Source of the DNA: WHSW01 sp963777775
GTDB taxonomy: Bacteria > Actinomycetota > Thermoleophilia > Solirubrobacterales > 70-9
DNA: 64,000 nt
Assembly (NCBI GenBank): GCA_963777775.1
Contig: CAVZRL010000009.1
Coordinates: 372,001 to 436,000, forward strand
Direction of reading: 5' to 3'
Shown: one piece after another, positions 60,512-64,000 of the stretch
Layout: every line of letters begins with the position of its first letter
How positions within the stretch are numbered: the first letter of the stretch is position 1
Translations under genes and position numbers: made by a program
The notes under the pieces: generated by a model
Told to the model about the DNA's origin: nothing
The model's database searches: none
The model's input: the letters and a program-made list of their open reading frames with translations, nothing else

Positions 60512-61327
60512 GTGCCGCACTCGGTGGGACTCGACGACGACACCGCCCTGAGCCCGGCGGGCACCGGGGCCTGGGAGGGCGAGATCGTTCCCGGGTGGGA
60601 GACGCCCCGCGGGCCGCTGGGCGGCTACGTGATGGCGATCGTGCTGCGCGGCCTCGAGCTCGCGGTCGGCGACCCGGACCGCCCACCGCGGTCGGCGACG
60701 ATGCACTTCCTCCGCGTGCCCGCCGCCGGCCCGGTGACCGTCCGCGCCGCGATCGAGCGCGAGGGGCGGTCGCTGACCACGGTCAGCGGCCGGCTCGAGC
60801 AGGACGGCAAGCTGCTCGGCCTGGCGGTAGGGGCCTACTCGAAGCCCTGGCCGGGGCCCGAGCACGACGAGGCCCCGATCCCGGAGGTCGATCCAGCGCA
60901 GCCGCGCCAGCGCGCCGAGCCGAGCTTCGAGCGCAAGCGCCCGCCGGTGTTCATCGAGCGCCTATCGATGCAGCGGCGGTTCGGCGACCTGCCGTTCAGC
61001 GGCTCCGAGCACGGCGAGGTCGGCGGCTGGCTCGGCCTGCTCGAGCGGCGACCGGTTGATGCACTCACGGTCGCGATCTGCGCCGACGCCTGGTTCCCGG
61101 CGCCCTGGCCCCGGCTCGCCGAGCTGCATCCGGCGCCGACCCTCGACCTGACGATCCACTTCCGCGCCCCGTTGCCGCTCGACGACTCACTGCTGCTGGG
61201 CCGGTTTCGCAACCGGCTCGTCCGCGACGGCTTCTTCGACGAGGACGGCGAGCTCTGGGCGCCCGACGGCACCCTGGTCGCCCAGTCTCGCCAGCTCGGC
61301 CTGCTGCTCGAACCGCGAACGCCCTGA
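60512..61327 (+). CDS. Acyl-CoA thioesterase-like double-hotdog protein
   Basis: 271 residues. RGPLGGYVMAIVLRGLELAVGDPDRPPRSATMHFLRV in the first half (cited as GGYVMAIVLRGLELAV and SATMHFLRVPAAGPV) and PAPTLDLTIHFRAPLPLDDSLLLG in the second are the paired hotdog signatures of TesB-like/acyl-CoA thioesterase 8-type proteins. It would hydrolyse acyl-CoA to free acid and CoA. The start is GTG 60512 or GTG 60524. Its end is 4 bases from the convergent aldehyde dehydrogenase. Confidence 0.85.
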   Translation: MPHSVGLDDDTALSPAGTGAWEGEIVPGWETPRGPLGGYVMAIVLRGLELAVGDPDRPPRSATMHFLRVPAAGPVTVRAAIEREGRSLTTVSGRLEQDGKLLGLAVGAYSKPWPGPEHDEAPIPEVDPAQPRQRAEPSFERKRPPVFIERLSMQRRFGDLPFSGSEHGEVGGWLGLLERRPVDALTVAICADAWFPAPWPRLAELHPAPTLDLTIHFRAPLPLDDSLLLGRFRNRLVRDGFFDEDGELWAPDGTLVAQSRQLGLLLEPRTP

Positions 61328-61331
61328 GGCC

Positions 61332-62780
61332 TCAGGACTCCAGGTTCACCATCACGTGCTTGACCTCGGTGTAGTCCTCGAGCGAGTACATCGACATGTC
61401 CTTGCCGTAGCCGGACTGCTTGAACCCACCGTGGGGCATCTCGTTGGCCATCGTGATGTGGTCGTTGATCCAAACGGCGCCGAACCGCAGCGCCTTGGCG
61501 ACGCGCATCGCGCGGCCAATGTCCTTGGTCCAGACCGATGAGGCGAGTCCGTAGCGGGTCCCGTTGGCCCACTCGATCGCGTTCGCCTCGTCGTCGAACC
61601 GCTGCACCGTGATCACCGGTCCGAAGATCTCGTTCTGGACCATCTCGTCGTTCTGCTCGAGGTTGGCGACCACGGTCGGCTCGTAGTAAAAGCCCGATAG
61701 GTCCTCGGGCTGCTTGCCCCCGGTGACGACCTCGGCGTGGCCCGGCTTGCCGTCGATGAACCCCTCGATCCGGTCGCGCTGGCGCTCGGAGATCACCGGA
61801 CCCAGGGTGGTCGACTCGTCGAGCAGGTCGCCCATCACATAGCCCTCGGCCTCCGATGCGAGGCCCGAGACGACGTCGTCGTAGACGCTCGCTCCAGCCA
61901 GCACCCGGGTCGCGGCGGTGCAGTCCTGGCCCGCGTTGTAGAGCCCGGTCGCAGCGATCGTCTCCTTGACGGCGTCCAGATCGGCGTCGTCGAAGACGAT
62001 CACGGGGGCCTTGCCGCCGAGCTCGAGGTGAACCCGCTTGAGCGTGTCGGCCGCCGCCCGTGCGATCCACTTGCCGGTCTCCGGAGAGCCGGTCAGCGAG
62101 ACGAAGTCGACGCCGGGATGGGTGACCATCGACGCTCCGGCCGGATCGCCGTGGCCCCCGATCACGTTCAATACCCCGGGCGGCAGGATGTCGGCCGCGA
62201 TCTCGGCCAGCTTGAAGGTCGACCAGGGCGTGTTCTCGGCCGGCTTGAGCACCGTCGTGCAGCCAGCGGCGAAGGCCGGGCCGATCTTCCAGATCGCCAT
62301 CATCAGCGGGTAGTTCCAGGGCGTGATCTGCGCGCAGACGCCCGCCGGCTCGCGGCGGATCATCGAGGTCCGGTTCTCGACGTACTCGTTCGCCGCCTTG
62401 CCCTCCATCACACGCGCCGCGCCGGCGAAGAACCGCAAGCAGTCAGAGCAGCCAGGGATCTCGTCGGCGAGGAAGGTGTGGCGGGGCTTGCCCGCGTCGG
62501 CCGACTCGATGTCGGCGAGCTCCTCGCCGTGCTCGTCGATCGCGTCGGCGAGCGCCAGTAGGATCGCCGCGCGGTCGGCCGGGGTGGTGACCGACCAGCT
62601 CTCGAACGCCTTGCGGGCGGCGGCGACGGCGCGGTCGACGTCCTCCGTGGTCGAGAGCGGGGCCTCCGCGATCGTCTCCCCGGTCGAGGGGTTGATCACG
62701 TCCTCGGTTGCCCCATCTGCGGGGTCGACGAACTCGCCCTCGATGAAGTTCTGCAGCTTGGTCGCGGTGGCGGTGGCCAT
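61332..62780 (-). CDS. Aldehyde dehydrogenase, gamma-aminobutyraldehyde/betaine-aldehyde type
   Basis: 482 residues. Catalytic Cys287 (YNAGQDCTAATR) and general-base Glu253 (HLELGGKAP), plus ITPWNYPLMMAIWKIGPA and the NAD site GSPETGKW. GQDCTAATR is the motif usual in aminobutyraldehyde dehydrogenases (PatD/KauB). It would oxidise the aldehyde left after amine oxidation, for example 4-aminobutanal to GABA. GGAGGAGAG immediately before the ATG is a strong ribosome-binding site. Together with the amine oxidase and pot transporters it supports amine catabolism. It lies 33 bases downstream of ald on the same strand. Confidence 0.92.
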   Translation of the reverse strand: MATATATKLQNFIEGEFVDPADGATEDVINPSTGETIAEAPLSTTEDVDRAVAAARKAFESWSVTTPADRAAILLALADAIDEHGEELADIESADAGKPRHTFLADEIPGCSDCLRFFAGAARVMEGKAANEYVENRTSMIRREPAGVCAQITPWNYPLMMAIWKIGPAFAAGCTTVLKPAENTPWSTFKLAEIAADILPPGVLNVIGGHGDPAGASMVTHPGVDFVSLTGSPETGKWIARAAADTLKRVHLELGGKAPVIVFDDADLDAVKETIAATGLYNAGQDCTAATRVLAGASVYDDVVSGLASEAEGYVMGDLLDESTTLGPVISERQRDRIEGFIDGKPGHAEVVTGGKQPEDLSGFYYEPTVVANLEQNDEMVQNEIFGPVITVQRFDDEANAIEWANGTRYGLASSVWTKDIGRAMRVAKALRFGAVWINDHITMANEMPHGGFKQSGYGKDMSMYSLEDYTEVKHVMVNLES

Positions 62781-62813
62781 CTCTCCTCCTCGTTGTTCCC
62801 TTTGCTTCAGGAC

Positions 62814-63998
62814 TCAGTTTGCGCTCGGCAGCGTGGCCGGCGGCGTCACCCGAGCGCCGTCGGTGAGCGGGTCGGGCGCGCCGATCGCAAGCACCTGCTC
62901 GGGCGGCGTGTACTGCACCCCGACCCCCTCGGCGACCGCCGGGTGGGTGACGACGCCGGCGGCGACGTTGATCCCGAGCTTCAGGCCCGGGTCGCGACGC
63001 GCGGCCTCGGCGACGCCGAGGTCGGCGAGCGCGAGCACGTAGGGAAGGGTCGCGTTGGTGAGCGCGTAGGTGGAGGTGATCGGGACCGCGCCGGGCATGT
63101 TGGTGACGCAGTAGTGGATGATCCCGTCGACCTCGTAGGTCGGGTCCCCGTGGGTGGTCGGCTTCGAGGTCTCGAAGCAGCCCCCCTGGTCGATCGCCAC
63201 GTCGACGAGCACAGCGTGGCTCTTCATCAGGCCGAGCTGCTTGCGGGTGATCACGCGCGGGGCGCGGGCCCCGGGCACCAGCACCCCACCGATCACGAGG
63301 TCCATGTCCGGAAGCCGCTCCTCCACCGAGAGGGTCGAGCTGAACACGGTCGAGGCGCGGCCGCCGAAGACGACATCGAGCTCGCGGAGCTTGTCGATCG
63401 AGACGTCATAGACGAACACGTCCGCCTCCATCCCGATCGCGATGAAGGCCGCGTTCATCCCCACCGCCCCGCCACCGATGATCATCACGTTGGCGGCCGC
63501 GACGCCGGGCACTCCGCCGAGCAGGATCCCGCGCCCGCCGAGCGGCTTCTCGAGCATGAAGGCGCCGGCCTGGGTCGCGATCTTGCCGGCGATCTCCGAC
63601 ATCGGCGCCAGCAGCGGCAGCCGGCCGAGCGAGTCCTCGACCGTCTCGTAGGCGACGCAGACGGATCCCGACTCCATCAGCCCCCTGGTCAGCTCCGGGG
63701 CGGGTGCCAGGTGAAGGTAGGTGAACAGGGTCTGTCCCTCTCGCAGCAACCCCACCTCCTGGGGCTGGGGCTCCTTGACCCCGAGCACCATCTCGGCGTC
63801 GGCGAACACGGGCTCCGCATCCGGTGCGATCCGCGCCCCCTGCGCTTCGTAGTCGGAATCGGAGATCGAGCTCCCCTCGCCGGCGCCCTTCTGGATCAGC
63901 ACCTCGTGGCCGTGCTCGACCAGCTCGCGAACGCCGATCGGCGTGATCGCGACCCGGTACTCGTCCGGCTTGATCTCTGTCGCAACGCCTACCTTCAC
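62814..63998 (-). CDS. ald: Alanine dehydrogenase
   Basis: 394 residues from GTG 63998, two bases inside the window edge; the N-terminus KVGVATEIKPDEYRVA is complete. The substrate-binding region has LFTYLHLAPAPELT and the NAD site VMIIGGGAVGMNAA; HYCVTNMPGAVP and TSTYALTNATLPYV are characteristic of Ald. It interconverts L-alanine and pyruvate plus ammonium, possibly handling nitrogen released by amine breakdown. Any promoter lies outside the window. Confidence 0.95.
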   Translation of the reverse strand: MKVGVATEIKPDEYRVAITPIGVRELVEHGHEVLIQKGAGEGSSISDSDYEAQGARIAPDAEPVFADAEMVLGVKEPQPQEVGLLREGQTLFTYLHLAPAPELTRGLMESGSVCVAYETVEDSLGRLPLLAPMSEIAGKIATQAGAFMLEKPLGGRGILLGGVPGVAAANVMIIGGGAVGMNAAFIAIGMEADVFVYDVSIDKLRELDVVFGGRASTVFSSTLSVEERLPDMDLVIGGVLVPGARAPRVITRKQLGLMKSHAVLVDVAIDQGGCFETSKPTTHGDPTYEVDGIIHYCVTNMPGAVPITSTYALTNATLPYVLALADLGVAEAARRDPGLKLGINVAAGVVTHPAVAEGVGVQYTPPEQVLAIGAPDPLTDGARVTPPATLPSAN

Positions 63999-64000
63999 GG

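Overview
The window is GC-rich, gene-dense DNA typical of an actinobacterium. A deep-branching lineage such as Thermoleophilia (Solirubrobacterales) is my inference. It rests on the acyl-CoA dehydrogenase load, an actinobacterial-type E2-E1 oxoglutarate dehydrogenase, a decaprenyl-phosphate phosphoribosyltransferase-like UbiA protein and several small proteins I associate with that class. Genes abut or overlap by 1-8 bases (ATGA, GTGA, TGATG junctions). I see no rRNA, tRNA, insertion sequence, prophage or CRISPR array, and no gene-free stretch over 300 bases.

1-6.3 kb: sulfate activation (sat, cysC), a TylF-type methyltransferase, a PHP phosphoesterase, an Rrf2 regulator with a probable operator upstream of a TauE/SafE transporter, a glycosyltransferase and a hexapeptide acyltransferase. 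6.4-10.3 kb: a PhyH dioxygenase followed by an acyl-CoA dehydrogenase, an APH-like kinase and a HAD protein. The last three correspond to the three domains of eukaryotic ACAD10, which suggests hydroxy-acyl-CoA catabolism. 10.3-17.1 kb: a membrane protein, a DEAD-box helicase, a quinone reductase, a PfkB kinase, citrate synthase and two small proteins.

17.1-24.4 kb: two paired acyl-CoA dehydrogenases, a UbiA-family prenyltransferase, and a coupled alkylglycerone-phosphate-synthase-like gene plus acyl-CoA-reductase-like gene that look like an ether-lipid cassette. 24.4-31.4 kb: a divergent, probably light- or stress-responsive locus with MerR-DICT regulator, photolyase, SDR, COG2907 flavoprotein, DUF1365, an unknown protein and an NAD(P)-binding protein. 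31.4-42.6 kb: a very large 2-oxoglutarate dehydrogenase E2-E1 fusion carrying two near-identical lipoyl domains, a secreted PQQ-type sugar dehydrogenase, aconitase, and a c-di-AMP riboswitch ahead of an NlpC/P60-like cell-wall protein.

42.6-64 kb: AzlCD exporter, then two complete polyamine-type ABC transporters facing each other around a flavin amine oxidase. These are followed by a TetR regulator, a Rieske oxygenase and a divergent acyl-CoA dehydrogenase / ADP-forming acyl-CoA ligase / 3-hydroxyacyl-CoA dehydrogenase operon. The window ends with a thioesterase, an aminobutyraldehyde-type aldehyde dehydrogenase and alanine dehydrogenase. Together this reads as an amine (polyamine or quaternary amine) uptake and degradation region.

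Three genes (APH-like kinase, citrate synthase, aconitase) carry single frameshifts. Because two are central TCA genes, I think sequence or assembly error is likelier than decay. Three genes lack any ATG/GTG/TTG at the expected start but have a well-placed CTG.
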